From positions 6,141,001 to 6,205,000 of the forward strand of contig AP018172.1 in the NCBI GenBank assembly GCA_002368175.1: a stretch of 64,000 nucleotides of DNA, written 5' to 3'. The stretch comes from Calothrix sp. NIES-2098. Lineage in GTDB: Bacteria; Cyanobacteriota; Cyanobacteriia; Cyanobacteriales; Nostocaceae. The position numbers were made by a program, and so were the translations under genes. This document shows positions 1 through 8,163 of the stretch, one piece after another; positions within the stretch are counted from its first letter, which is position 1; every line of letters starts with the position of its first letter. The notes below the pieces were generated by a model. The model was not told the origin of the DNA. It saw nothing but the letters and a program-made list of their open reading frames with translations, and did no database searches.

Positions 1-84
1 ACGTTGCCGCCGTCGGCGTTCTGAAGTGAAAAATGAAACTGACTAAAACTAACACCACTGAGACGCAAATAGCGCAAAGGATAT

Positions 85-1071
85 ATGAAATTACAGGTGC
101 AGCCAAAATTAATTATTCATGGAGGAGCTGGTAGTTCGCTACACGGGAAAGGCGGAGTTGAGGCGGTGCGCCAAGCGCTCTATACAGTGGTAGAGGAAGT
201 ATATTCTCTGCTCATTTCTGGAGCAAGTGCCTCAGAAGCAGTGGTGTTGGGATGCCAATTGTTGGAAGATAATCCCCGCTTTAATGCTGGTACTGGTTCA
301 GTACTCCAATCTGATGGTCAAATCCGTATGAGTGCTTCTCTGATGGATGGGACATCAGGGCGCTTTAGTGGTGTAATTAATATCTCGCGCGTCAAAAATC
401 CTATACAGTTGGCACAATTTTTACAAACCTCGCCAGATAGGGTACTGTCAGATTACGGTTCAGCTGAACTGGCGCGGGAGTTACAAATTCCCAGCTACAA
501 TGCTTTAACTGATTTGCGGCTGCAAGAATGGATACAAGAGCGTCAGGATAATTTTAAAAGCACGATGGCTGGAGTAGTAGCTGAACCAGAACTTGTAGAA
601 AGTAGTAATGCCGGACGCGGCACAATAGGCGTAGTAGCTTTAGATACTCATGGTAGATTAGCGGCTGGTACTTCTACAGGCGGTAAGGGCTTTGAGAGGA
701 TTGGCCGAGTCAGTGATTCTGCGATGCCAGCAGGTAATTATGCAACAACTAAGGCTGGTGTCAGCTGTACTGGGATTGGCGAAGACATCATAGATGAGTG
801 TTTGGCAGCCAAGATTGTAGTACGCGTAACAGATGGAATGTCTCTTCACGAGGCCATGAAACGCTCATTTGGGGAAGCACATAATAACAAGCGGGATTTT
901 GGAGCGATCGCCTTAGATGCAACTGGAGCGATCGCCTGGGGTAAAACCAGCCAAGTCTTACTTGCTGCATACCACGACGGCAACAGAATCGGTGATACCT
1001 TAGAACTTCCAGTTGCGACAAATGTTGGCTGTATCGCCAGTCCTGAGCCTTTGGTTGTGAATGCTGAGTAA
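85..1071 (+). CDS. Isoaspartyl peptidase/L-asparaginase (Ntn hydrolase)
   Basis: This is a plant-type asparaginase of the N-terminal nucleophile family. Such enzymes hydrolyse beta-aspartyl dipeptides and asparagine, and in cyanobacteria the family includes the enzyme that splits the Asp-Arg dipeptide released from cyanophycin. The sequence shows the HGGAGS motif at residues 12-17 and GRGTIGVVALD with the expected autocleavage Thr at residue 180, followed by a TSTGG motif around 196-200. At 328 residues it has full family length and should mature into two subunits by cleavage before Thr180. The ATG at 85 follows AAGGATAT, a usable ribosome site. The gene converges on glmU. The family is clear; which substrate matters in the cell is inferred. 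Confidence 0.93.
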   Translation: MKLQVQPKLIIHGGAGSSLHGKGGVEAVRQALYTVVEEVYSLLISGASASEAVVLGCQLLEDNPRFNAGTGSVLQSDGQIRMSASLMDGTSGRFSGVINISRVKNPIQLAQFLQTSPDRVLSDYGSAELARELQIPSYNALTDLRLQEWIQERQDNFKSTMAGVVAEPELVESSNAGRGTIGVVALDTHGRLAAGTSTGGKGFERIGRVSDSAMPAGNYATTKAGVSCTGIGEDIIDECLAAKIVVRVTDGMSLHEAMKRSFGEAHNNKRDFGAIALDATGAIAWGKTSQVLLAAYHDGNRIGDTLELPVATNVGCIASPEPLVVNAE

Positions 1072-1088
1072 GTTTAAAAAACTCAGCA
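1062..1088. terminator. Stop-codon-straddling hairpin between convergent genes
   Basis: TGCTGAGT at 1062-1069 pairs perfectly with ACTCAGCA at 1081-1088 across an A/T-rich loop. The stem contains the first base of the asparaginase stop codon and lies 11 bp from the glmU stop, so it may serve both convergent genes. There is no long T run on the plus strand. Confidence 0.45.
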
Positions 1089-1099
1089 CTCATCACTCA

Positions 1100-2455
1100 T
1101 CACTTAGCACTTTTATTGCGCCAACCAGGTTTGACTACTTGACGGGCGCGGGCAATCACCAGAGTATCATCAGGAACATCTTTTGTGACAGTTGAACCAG
1201 CTGCCACGTAAACATCATTGCCCAAGGTGACTGGAGCAACTAAGACGCTATTGGCACCAGTTTTAGTGCGATCGCCTATTTTAGTTGGGTGTTTTTTGAT
1301 ACCGTCATAGTTAGCCGTAATGGTGCCTGCACCAATATTGACTTTTGTGCCAGCAGTGGTATCGCCTAAATAAGACAAATGTGCCACATTAGTGCGATCG
1401 CCTAACTGTGTATTTTTTAATTCCACAAAATTACCAACACGACAACCAGCACCTACTTGCACCTGACCGCGTAAATGGGTATAGGGGCCGATTTGGGTTC
1501 CAGCTTGCACAATACTTCCCTTAACAACGGAATACTGTACTGTGACATTTTCACCCAGATGACTGTTTTCAATCAAACTCCCAGGCCCGATGTGACTTCC
1601 TGCTTTAATTACAGTATCGCCACGTAGATGAGTTTGGGGTTCAATAATCACATCTGGCTCTAACTCTACAGTGTCATCAATAGTAATACTGCTGGGGTCT
1701 ATAAGCGTGACACCCGCCACCATCCATTTTTCCTTAACTCGTCTTTGCAAAATCTCGTAGGCATTTGCCAGTTGTAAGCGATCGTTGATGCCAAGAATTT
1801 CTTGATAGTCTTCCACATCTACTGCCATTACCTTCCCAACTTGAGTTACAGCATCAGTAAGATAGTACTCTTTTTGGCTATTATTGGCTTCTAGGTTAGG
1901 TAACACCTTGGCTAAATTTTGCCAACTGAAGCAGTAAACTCCAGCATTAACCCGGCGATTTTGCCTTTGAGCAGTGGTGCAATCCTTGTCTTCGACGATT
2001 TGTTGCACAATATTTTCACTATCGCAAAAAACCCGCCCGTAACCCTTAGGATCGGGCAAATATGCTGTGAGAATAGTGGCAGCATTCTGATGTTCTTGAT
2101 GAGTTTGCAAAAGATTTTTCAGTGTTTGAGTACTTAACAACGGAACATCACCGTTTAACACTATTAAATCCCCAGTGTAATCTTCCAAGTGAGGAAGTAA
2201 TTGCTGGATTGCATGACCTGTTCCTTGTTGTACAGTCTGTTCCACAAACTCCAAACCAGGGATTGACTGTATGGCTGCTTTTACTTCTTCAGCCTGATAT
2301 CCCACGATCGCTAACCGCCTTGAGGGCGAGAGTGGTTCTACAGTGTTAATAACTCTCTCTACTAGCGATCGCCCACCCAAAGAATGTAAAACTTTGGGCA
2401 GCTGTGATTTCATCCTTGTGCCGCGTCCCGCCGCTAGAATTGCTACAACTACCAT
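1100..2455 (-). CDS. glmU: Bifunctional UDP-GlcNAc pyrophosphorylase/GlcN-1-P acetyltransferase GlmU
   Basis: GlmU acetylates glucosamine-1-phosphate and then uridylylates it to give UDP-N-acetylglucosamine, the precursor of peptidoglycan and other glycans in the cytoplasm. The N-terminal half opens with LAAGRGTRMKSQLPKVLH (residues about 7-24), the nucleotidyltransferase signature. The C-terminal half, from about residue 250, is a run of hexapeptide repeats forming a left-handed beta-helix, including the conserved NIGAGTITANYDG segment of the acetyltransferase site. The length of 451 residues is typical. The gene stands alone, convergent with the asparaginase gene and separated from the ars block by about 140 bp. 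Confidence 0.97.
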   Translation of the reverse strand: MVVVAILAAGRGTRMKSQLPKVLHSLGGRSLVERVINTVEPLSPSRRLAIVGYQAEEVKAAIQSIPGLEFVEQTVQQGTGHAIQQLLPHLEDYTGDLIVLNGDVPLLSTQTLKNLLQTHQEHQNAATILTAYLPDPKGYGRVFCDSENIVQQIVEDKDCTTAQRQNRRVNAGVYCFSWQNLAKVLPNLEANNSQKEYYLTDAVTQVGKVMAVDVEDYQEILGINDRLQLANAYEILQRRVKEKWMVAGVTLIDPSSITIDDTVELEPDVIIEPQTHLRGDTVIKAGSHIGPGSLIENSHLGENVTVQYSVVKGSIVQAGTQIGPYTHLRGQVQVGAGCRVGNFVELKNTQLGDRTNVAHLSYLGDTTAGTKVNIGAGTITANYDGIKKHPTKIGDRTKTGANSVLVAPVTLGNDVYVAAGSTVTKDVPDDTLVIARARQVVKPGWRNKSAK

Positions 2456-2582
2456 AACTTAGCTATCAGCTATTAATGAATAGCGCTTTTGCGCTTGGTA
2501 TTTTGAGATTGAGGCTCAAATATTACCAGTTGATCATCATAGACTGAAATCCCTAGCCATAATTAATTAGATAAAAATCTAA

Positions 2583-2601
2583 GTTCTTACAAGCTAAGAA
2601 C
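2583..2601 (-). terminator. Hairpin over the arsI stop codon
   Basis: GTTCTT at 2583-2588 pairs with AAGAAC at 2596-2601, and the arsI stop codon lies at 2594-2596. A second short pair, TTAGA/TCTAA, lies just beyond it at about 2567-2582. This is a weak candidate for the end of the ars transcript. Confidence 0.3.
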
Positions 2602-3013
2602 AGGGGCAGCTTTTAGTGCTGACTTCCACAGGTTTGATATCCTGGACTGGCGCGTCAGCCAAAACTTTATAAATCTCCCACGGTGCGCCATCTGGATCTT
2701 TTACCCATACTTTATCTTGGAGGGCATAGCAACAGGTCACTTGCTCTTCTGTCCGAGTCTCTAGTCCAAGTTGTTGCAGGCGATTGCTTGCTGTGTTTAC
2801 TTCCGCAGTCGTCTCGACTTCCACACCTAAATGGTTGAGAGTTCCAGCTGCTGCTTGATTTTCAATCAATACGAGTTTGAGAGGCGGTTGGGCGATCGCA
2901 AAGTTGGCGTAACCAGGGCGACGTTTTGCAGGTTCAGTACCGAAAAGCTTGCTATAAAAATCAACAGCAGCATCGATATTACTAACATTAAGAGCAATTT
3001 GAACGCGAGACAT
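2594..3013 (-). CDS. arsI: ArsI C-As lyase (glyoxalase/VOC fold)
   Basis: ArsI is an Fe(II)-dependent dioxygenase that cleaves the carbon-arsenic bond of trivalent organoarsenicals such as methylarsenite, releasing arsenite. The 139-residue protein has the single vicinal-oxygen-chelate fold. Gln5, His61 and Glu113 fall at the spacing of the metal triad in characterised ArsI proteins, and the vicinal pair Cys94-Cys95 (VTCCYAL) is the substrate thiol site. The C-terminus ends in KSCPCS, adding two more cysteines. It lies 11 bp after arsC in the same operon, so arsenite it releases could be exported by the Acr3 pump. The related CadI name is sometimes used for this family, but the Cys-Cys pair and context favour ArsI. 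Confidence 0.9.
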   Translation of the reverse strand: MSRVQIALNVSNIDAAVDFYSKLFGTEPAKRRPGYANFAIAQPPLKLVLIENQAAAGTLNHLGVEVETTAEVNTASNRLQQLGLETRTEEQVTCCYALQDKVWVKDPDGAPWEIYKVLADAPVQDIKPVEVSTKSCPCS

Positions 3014-3024
3014 GATAGTTCTCC

Positions 3025-3441
3025 TTAGGATCGAACTTGTGTAAATTCTTGGGTGAGCGATTCAATTAGTTGAGTCACTCGTTGTTTAATCTCATCGCGC
3101 ACTCTGGGAAAAATTTCTGGCTGTTCGGCTGGATCGTCTAATTGCCAATCTGCAAATACTTCTCGCATCACCCACTCTGTTGGCAAATTCACGCCACAAC
3201 CACACAGAGAAATCACTACATCAAAGTCTTCTGGTTGAAAGTCACTCAGAGGTTTGGAGTGTTGATTGGTAATATCAATGCCAACTTCTTTCATAGTAGC
3301 GATCGCCTCTGGTCTAACAATACTTGCTTCTAATCCAGAACTAGTTACTTCAATCTTTCCTTTACCTAATGTCTTGGCAAAACCTTCTGCCATTTGGGAG
3401 CGTGCAGAATTCTTTTTGCAGACAAACATTACACGTTTCAT
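3025..3441 (-). CDS. arsC: Arsenate reductase ArsC (LMW phosphatase fold)
   Basis: This enzyme reduces arsenate to arsenite in the cytoplasm so that it can be pumped out. The P-loop VCKKNSARSQ places the nucleophile at Cys8, and SLCGCGVN provides Cys80 and Cys82. This is the same three-cysteine spacing I recall for Synechocystis ArsC, a hybrid type with a low-molecular-weight phosphatase fold that uses glutathione and glutaredoxin. At 138 residues it is full length. It starts 12 bp after acr3 ends and runs into arsI, so the three genes are probably one message. Confidence 0.93.
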   Translation of the reverse strand: MKRVMFVCKKNSARSQMAEGFAKTLGKGKIEVTSSGLEASIVRPEAIATMKEVGIDITNQHSKPLSDFQPEDFDVVISLCGCGVNLPTEWVMREVFADWQLDDPAEQPEIFPRVRDEIKQRVTQLIESLTQEFTQVRS

Positions 3442-3453
3442 GCTTCCATTCCT

Positions 3454-4524
3454 CTATAAAGTTCTCGATTCAGGAGTTGAGAAATAACGTTTTTGCAACC
3501 AGAAGGCAACATTAACAAGACTAATTAATACAGGCACTTCTACTAATGGCCCGACGACAGCTGCAAAAGCCGCACCTGAATTAATGCCGAACACTGCGAT
3601 TGCTACTGCGATCGCCAACTCAAAATTATTTCCTGCGGCTGTAAAAGCTACACTGGCTGCTCTGGAATAATCTGTCTTAATTCGCCATGCCATGTAAAAG
3701 CTCACTAAAAACATGACAATGAAATAGATAATCAGTGGAATGGCAATCTTAACCACATCTAAGGGAATTTGCACAATTAAATTCCCTTTCAAGCTGAACA
3801 TGACGACGATTGTAAATAACAAAGCAATCAATGTTATCGGGCTGATTTTAGGAACAAATTCTTCGTGATACCAGCGCTTGCTTTTCGCCTTCACTAAAAA
3901 GAAACGAGTAAAAAATCCGGCTAAAAAAGGAATACCAAGATAGATGAATACACTTTGGGCAATCTCAGCAATGCTGACGTTAACAATACTACCTTGCAAT
4001 CCAAATAGGGTCGGTAGCACGCTAATAAAAAACCAGGCATAAGGACTATAGAAAATGACTTGAAATATGCTGTTGAAAGCAACCAATCCAGCCGTGTACT
4101 CCGTATTACCTCTTGCTAGATCGCTCCACACAACTACCATCGCGATACAACGGGCTAATCCAATCAAAATTAATCCCGTCATGTATTCTGGATAATTACG
4201 TAAGAAAATAATCGCAAGTGCAAACATTAGAATTGGCCCGATAATCCAATTCTGAATTAATGACACTCCAAGAATTTTACTGTTACGAAATACATCTCCT
4301 AACTCTTCGTATCTCACCTTGGCTAGGGGCGGGTACATCATTAAAATTAACCCGATGGCAATTGGTATATTGGTTGTTCCTACCTGAAACTGATTAATAA
4401 AAGCTTCGACTCCAGGAATAAAATAGCCTAAGCCAACTCCAACAGCCATTGCTAGAAAAATCCATAAAGTCAGGAAGCGATCGAGAAAAGAAAGCTGTTT
4501 AGCAATGGTTTTTGTAGTCATCAC
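3454..4524 (-). CDS. acr3: Acr3-type arsenite efflux permease
   Basis: Acr3 is an inner-membrane carrier that extrudes arsenite using the proton gradient. The 356-residue protein is almost entirely hydrophobic with about ten membrane segments. It contains the conserved GLARCIAMVVVWSDLARGN segment with Cys126, essential in studied Acr3 proteins, and the AGNNFELAIAVAIAVFG segment with the conserved Glu. It is the first gene after arsR on the minus strand, 265 bp downstream of it, with its own operator-like palindrome in the gap. In cyanobacteria this gene is often called arsB, although it is unrelated to enterobacterial ArsB. Confidence 0.94.
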   Translation of the reverse strand: MMTTKTIAKQLSFLDRFLTLWIFLAMAVGVGLGYFIPGVEAFINQFQVGTTNIPIAIGLILMMYPPLAKVRYEELGDVFRNSKILGVSLIQNWIIGPILMFALAIIFLRNYPEYMTGLILIGLARCIAMVVVWSDLARGNTEYTAGLVAFNSIFQVIFYSPYAWFFISVLPTLFGLQGSIVNVSIAEIAQSVFIYLGIPFLAGFFTRFFLVKAKSKRWYHEEFVPKISPITLIALLFTIVVMFSLKGNLIVQIPLDVVKIAIPLIIYFIVMFLVSFYMAWRIKTDYSRAASVAFTAAGNNFELAIAVAIAVFGINSGAAFAAVVGPLVEVPVLISLVNVAFWLQKRYFSTPESRTL

Positions 4525-4754
4525 TTTCTAACCGCAAAATTTGTGCTTGGATTAACATCTTCAGCGTGTGTTTTAGCTAATACCAATTCAAAAAATGTTT
4601 GCAACACATCAAGCACCATTAAGAGCACAAAGCTTTGCGTCTCTACTGGTGTATTTTTCACACTCTTTGTTCAAACTGGTATAAGTTTTTCGATCTCTTA
4701 TTTCAAGAAAACTTGATGCATAGAGGTCTTGTCAATTACTGTATATAAAAATTA

Positions 4755-4770
4755 ATCAAAAAAAATTGAT
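4755..4770. promoter_or_regulatory. ArsR operator candidate upstream of acr3
   Basis: The sequence reads ATCAA-N6-TTGAT, a perfect 16-bp palindrome in the arsR-acr3 gap. From memory, this is the half-site and spacing described for the Synechocystis ArsR operator. A near-identical copy overlaps the arsR start at 5106-5121, which strengthens the call. Confidence 0.65.
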
Positions 4771-4789
4771 ATGTTATTGAGGAAGTTCT

Positions 4790-5107
4790 TTAGCAGGGGC
4801 GGGCAGGTAAAATTTTAGCTAGGCGGCGATAATCGGATAAATATTGCTCTAAAACAACAAATTGAGCCAAATTCAGGCTGTAGTAAATCCAGCGTCCTTC
4901 TTGACGCGATCGCACTAAACCAGCTTCTTTAAGAGTTTTTAGGTGAAAAGACAGCTTTGACTGAGTAACGCCTAAAGTCGCGCACAAGTCACACACACAC
5001 AATTCTTGTTCGCGCAACAGTTCTAAGACCTTCAGCCGCAAAGGTTCAGAAAGCGCATGAAAGCCAACAGCGATCGCATCGGAAGTTAAAGTGGTGAGAG
5101 AATCCAT
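4790..5107 (-). CDS. arsR: ArsR/SmtB-family arsenic-responsive repressor
   Basis: This is a winged-helix repressor that releases DNA when trivalent arsenic or antimony binds. It carries the ELCVCDLC metalloregulatory motif with three cysteines (about residues 37, 39 and 42) in the DNA-proximal helix, followed by the recognition helix QSKLSFHLKTLKEAGL and a beta-wing (EGRWIYYSL). A further Cys is the last residue. I prefer the ATG at 5107 over the TTG one codon upstream. The protein is about 105 residues, normal for the family. It heads the ars block, and an operator-like palindrome overlaps its start codon, suggesting autoregulation. Confidence 0.93.
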   Translation of the reverse strand: MDSLTTLTSDAIAVGFHALSEPLRLKVLELLREQELCVCDLCATLGVTQSKLSFHLKTLKEAGLVRSRQEGRWIYYSLNLAQFVVLEQYLSDYRRLAKILPARPC

Positions 5108-5121
5108 CAAGTTTTATTGAA
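5106..5121. promoter_or_regulatory. ArsR operator candidate overlapping the arsR start
   Basis: ATCAA-N6-TTGAA matches the acr3-proximal palindrome except for the last base. It overlaps the start codon of arsR, where bound repressor would block both RNA polymerase passage and initiation. Confidence 0.5.
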
Positions 5122-5128
5122 ATATTTT

Positions 5129-5145
5129 GTTATGTGTATCATAAC
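5129..5145. promoter_or_regulatory. Inverted repeat upstream of arsR
   Basis: GTTATG-TGTAT-CATAAC is a perfect 6-bp inverted repeat with a 5-bp spacer, about 20 bp upstream of arsR. It could be part of the promoter or a second regulator site. It does not match the ATCAA-N6-TTGAT pattern. Confidence 0.3.
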
Positions 5146-5229
5146 TAGGCTAGCTTCAACTTAGCAGGCGATCGCATTAATTTTGATGAGTTCTTAGCCA
5201 GAACTGGATGCGTGAGTTCGTACTCACTC

Positions 5230-6459
5230 TTAACTAAGTTTTGTTTTGATAAAATCTACAAATTGCTGCATGAGTTCGGGATTGCGCCAACCGGAATTAG
5301 TTTCTTCTAGCATCAGATTCAGCGCTTCCTCTGGGGTAAAACTCTTTTTGTAAGGTCTTTCGCTGGTCAGCGCATCATAAATATCGAGAACCTGAAATAC
5401 TTGTGCTAGGTAGGGAATATCCTCACCTTTAAGACCATCAGGGTAGCCAGATCCATCCCAGCGTTCGTGGTGATGTCGAATAATTGGAATTACACCCCGC
5501 ATACTACGTAGTGGCTGACAGATTTTTTCCCCAATTGAAACGTGCTGTCGCATGATCTCCCACTCTTCAGCAGTGAGTTTGCCTTTTTTCAATAGCACGG
5601 CATCAGGTATGCCTACCTTACCAATATCGTGGAGATAGCCACCCCACATCAAATCTCGAATTTGGTTGCGTGAGAGATTGAGGTATTCACCAAAAGCTTG
5701 TCCGAGTTTTACTAAGCGTTCGCAGTGGTCGCCAGTATTAGGATCTCGACTTTCAATTGCCCTCGCAACGGAAAATAAAACTTTTTCGGCATGATCTAAG
5801 TCTTCATTCAGCCGCTTCTGCCGTACTAAGGATTTAACACGCGCTGCTAATTCTACACGATCGAAGGGTTTGGTAAGAAAATCATCTGCCCCAACTTCAA
5901 TACCCCGGATGCGCGATCGCCTGTCATTGAGAGCCGTAATAAAAATTACCGGAATTAGCCTAGTATGCTCATTTTGTTTAAGAATATGGCAGACTTCAAA
6001 CCCATCCATTCCTGGCATCATCACATCTAACAAAACTAGATCTGGTTGTTTTTCTGCAACCATATCTACTGCCATCGAACCGCTATCAGCTTCAATGACT
6101 TCGTACCCTTCCATCCCCAATAGGGCCACAGCAGTCATCCGACTGGCAGCATGGTCATCAACTACTAAAATCTTCGCCAGGTCTGCATCCATGCCATTTA
6201 CTTTATACCCTTGGGTCTGTAGCGTTCTAGAGTCTAATGATTCCTGCTCGGTATCGACATTTTTCTGTTTCATCCAAGAAGGTAATGCTGGGTTTTTTTC
6301 AAGCATAAACTCTCCTTTAGATAAGCCCATTGAATCACCCTCTACATTTTGTAATTCTAGGGCATGATTTGAACTTATATTCGTCAATTTGCTCAGGGGG
6401 TTAGACCCATCAGCTTTTTTTTCAATAGAGCTTGTATGCTTGGATTCCCATTGACTCAC
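5230..6459 (-). CDS. Response regulator with HD-GYP c-di-GMP phosphodiesterase domain
   Basis: A two-component output protein expected to hydrolyse cyclic di-GMP when phosphorylated. Residues 1-90 form a polar low-complexity extension. Residues 95-212 are a receiver domain with the acidic pair Asp101-Asp102, phospho-acceptor Asp145 (LVLLDVMMPGMDG) and Lys197. Residues 225-409 are an HD-GYP domain with HDIGK (277-281) and HHERWDGSGYPDGLKGEDIP (about 330-349), so all hallmark catalytic residues are present. The start is GTG at 6459 with GGAG about 9 bases upstream; an internal ATG at residue 44 would remove half of the extension. No histidine kinase gene is adjacent, so the input partner is unknown. 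Confidence 0.93.
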   Translation of the reverse strand: MSQWESKHTSSIEKKADGSNPLSKLTNISSNHALELQNVEGDSMGLSKGEFMLEKNPALPSWMKQKNVDTEQESLDSRTLQTQGYKVNGMDADLAKILVVDDHAASRMTAVALLGMEGYEVIEADSGSMAVDMVAEKQPDLVLLDVMMPGMDGFEVCHILKQNEHTRLIPVIFITALNDRRSRIRGIEVGADDFLTKPFDRVELAARVKSLVRQKRLNEDLDHAEKVLFSVARAIESRDPNTGDHCERLVKLGQAFGEYLNLSRNQIRDLMWGGYLHDIGKVGIPDAVLLKKGKLTAEEWEIMRQHVSIGEKICQPLRSMRGVIPIIRHHHERWDGSGYPDGLKGEDIPYLAQVFQVLDIYDALTSERPYKKSFTPEEALNLMLEETNSGWRNPELMQQFVDFIKTKLS

Positions 6460-7073
6460 AAAACTGCTCCAGTTTTTTTAATAAAAGTTGTAATTTTAGT
6501 ATTTGCTTGTATTTGAGCCGATCTTATTCAAAGTTATTGCAATTATGATATACATTTTTCTTGGTATCAGATGCATTATGTTTTTTAATATTTATTGAAA
6601 AAAATAAACAGTTAGCCAGTCCTGTAATTTTCTCGTTTGGTTAAGCTCAATTTTCTGAAATTATTACCCGGTTTTTTACTGAGATTTGTTAAGTTAATAG
6701 CCTTGGTATTCTTAGTGTATTTACTCAGTATAATTTTCGGTAAAGGCTATAAATTTAATTTTTATTTTCCTCTGAAGATATAATTAATACGGCAACTGGT
6801 TCTAGTGCATTATCTACTAAATAATCTCTAGACTTGAGTGATATAGAACACAAAAATTAATGATCCTGATTACGAGAAAAATTAATCTGCTTTGCGGACG
6901 AATAACTGTGTAAGTTTTTCTCAAACATAAATAATTTAGTTTACCGAAGTCAAGAATCTCAGCTTCTTTTTTTTCAAAAAATGCAAATTATTTAGCAAAA
7001 AACACAAGATCGCAGAATATTTGTTTGCAGCTAAAATTAGCTAGAGAGTGAATAGGTGCGAACGCACGACCAA
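6460..7073. other. 614-bp AT-rich intergenic region, no gene seen
   Basis: The stretch between the HD-GYP gene and the methyltransferase gene is AT-rich with many stops in all frames. It must hold the promoter of the HD-GYP gene at its low-coordinate end. I find no RNA gene, no convincing hairpin and no small coding frame. Confidence 0.5.
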
Positions 7074-7997
7074 TTAAGAATCAGCTTCCCGAAAATCTTG
7101 ATTTGCAAACCACCTTTTACGCCAACGGGAGGTAGGTTCTAGTGAAGAGGCTTGTTGCTCTTGTTGTCGTCGCAGCAATATAACACGAGCAGGATCTTTC
7201 AATTGAGGGTCGCGGTAGGGAATAGCAGCACGAGTTTGCAAATGCTCTATTTCTGATTGGGATAGCAGATTTAGTGTAAATGTACTGCAATACCCTTGAT
7301 GAACTGCTATTGTACCAGGCGATCGCCTTCCAACTGGTGGGGTAGAAGCGATCTTTAAGCCAGCTGTTAATAGTGCTGTACGCACAGAAGCGGCACAGGA
7401 ATAAGTTGCGAGAATACCATCTGAGTGCAAACACAAAGATACTTGCTTGAGAAATTCCACAGTCCATAATTGCGGACACTGAGGCGGTGAAAAAGGATCG
7501 AGAAAAATTGCATCTGCTAAAAACCCTTGCTGCTGTAGTAGTTGAATTGAGTCTCTAGCATCCCCAATGATTAACTTAGCCTTCAAGTACTGTTGTTGCA
7601 CCTCATACTTAAAAGCTAGCTGATGCAAAATATCGGTATACTTATAGTCCCAGTTATTAAATAATTGATGCGCGATCGCGGCTTGTGGTACAGATGGATT
7701 TAGCTCTAACGCCATGAGTTCAACATAACAATTGGGATTTACGTCCCAAATAGTCTGCAAAGCCGCGGCTGTGTTGTATCCTAGACCGTAACAAATGTCC
7801 AAAAGTCTGACAACTGGTTTTTGGGCACGCGCAGCCAGTCGAGTCGGTTCCGCAAACTTGAGAAAACTCTCTTGCTTGGCTCCATAATGACTGTGAAAAT
7901 CTTCGCCAAACTCTTGGGAAGTAAAGGTAAAGGAACCATCTGCCGTTGGTTGTGGTACAAATAGGTCAAAGTCTGCCATCTTAGCGATAAAACACAC
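7074..7997 (-). CDS. MnmD/MnmC-like SAM-dependent methyltransferase
   Basis: This protein resembles the methyltransferase half of MnmC, which methylates aminomethyl-uridine at tRNA wobble position 34. It shows a Rossmann SAM-binding loop (LLDICYGLGYNTAAAL), an acidic strand with MALELN, and the family segment AIFLDPFSPPQCPQLW near the active site. The FAD-dependent oxidase half of enterobacterial MnmC is absent, as in stand-alone MnmD proteins. Two starts are possible: GTG at 7997 (GAGAG just upstream) or the ATG at 7979 beginning MADFDLF, which I consider the more likely family start. The tRNA substrate is inferred from the family. Confidence 0.8.
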   Translation of the reverse strand: MCFIAKMADFDLFVPQPTADGSFTFTSQEFGEDFHSHYGAKQESFLKFAEPTRLAARAQKPVVRLLDICYGLGYNTAAALQTIWDVNPNCYVELMALELNPSVPQAAIAHQLFNNWDYKYTDILHQLAFKYEVQQQYLKAKLIIGDARDSIQLLQQQGFLADAIFLDPFSPPQCPQLWTVEFLKQVSLCLHSDGILATYSCAASVRTALLTAGLKIASTPPVGRRSPGTIAVHQGYCSTFTLNLLSQSEIEHLQTRAAIPYRDPQLKDPARVILLRRQQEQQASSLEPTSRWRKRWFANQDFREADS

Positions 7998-8080
7998 AAT
8001 ACTCTCAGCTAATAATTTAAATTACGAATAATCAAACCAGGCAAGGAAACAGGGGGAAGAAAGACAAGGAGCAGAAATGT

Positions 8081-8163
8081 CAACTCTTGACCCTTGACTT
8101 TTGACTCTGGACTCTTGCCCAAGACCCTATGCTCATACCTAATGACAAATGACAAATGACAAA
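8081..8163. repeat. Short tandem heptamer repeats (STRR-like)
   Basis: Positions 8081-8120 hold degenerate heptads of the TTGACTC type. Positions 8141-8161 hold three exact AATGACA units running into the start of the rhodanese gene. The same AAATGAC/GTCATTT heptamer recurs in the opposite orientation at 33656-33683. Such heptad arrays are a known feature of Nostocales genomes. Confidence 0.8.
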
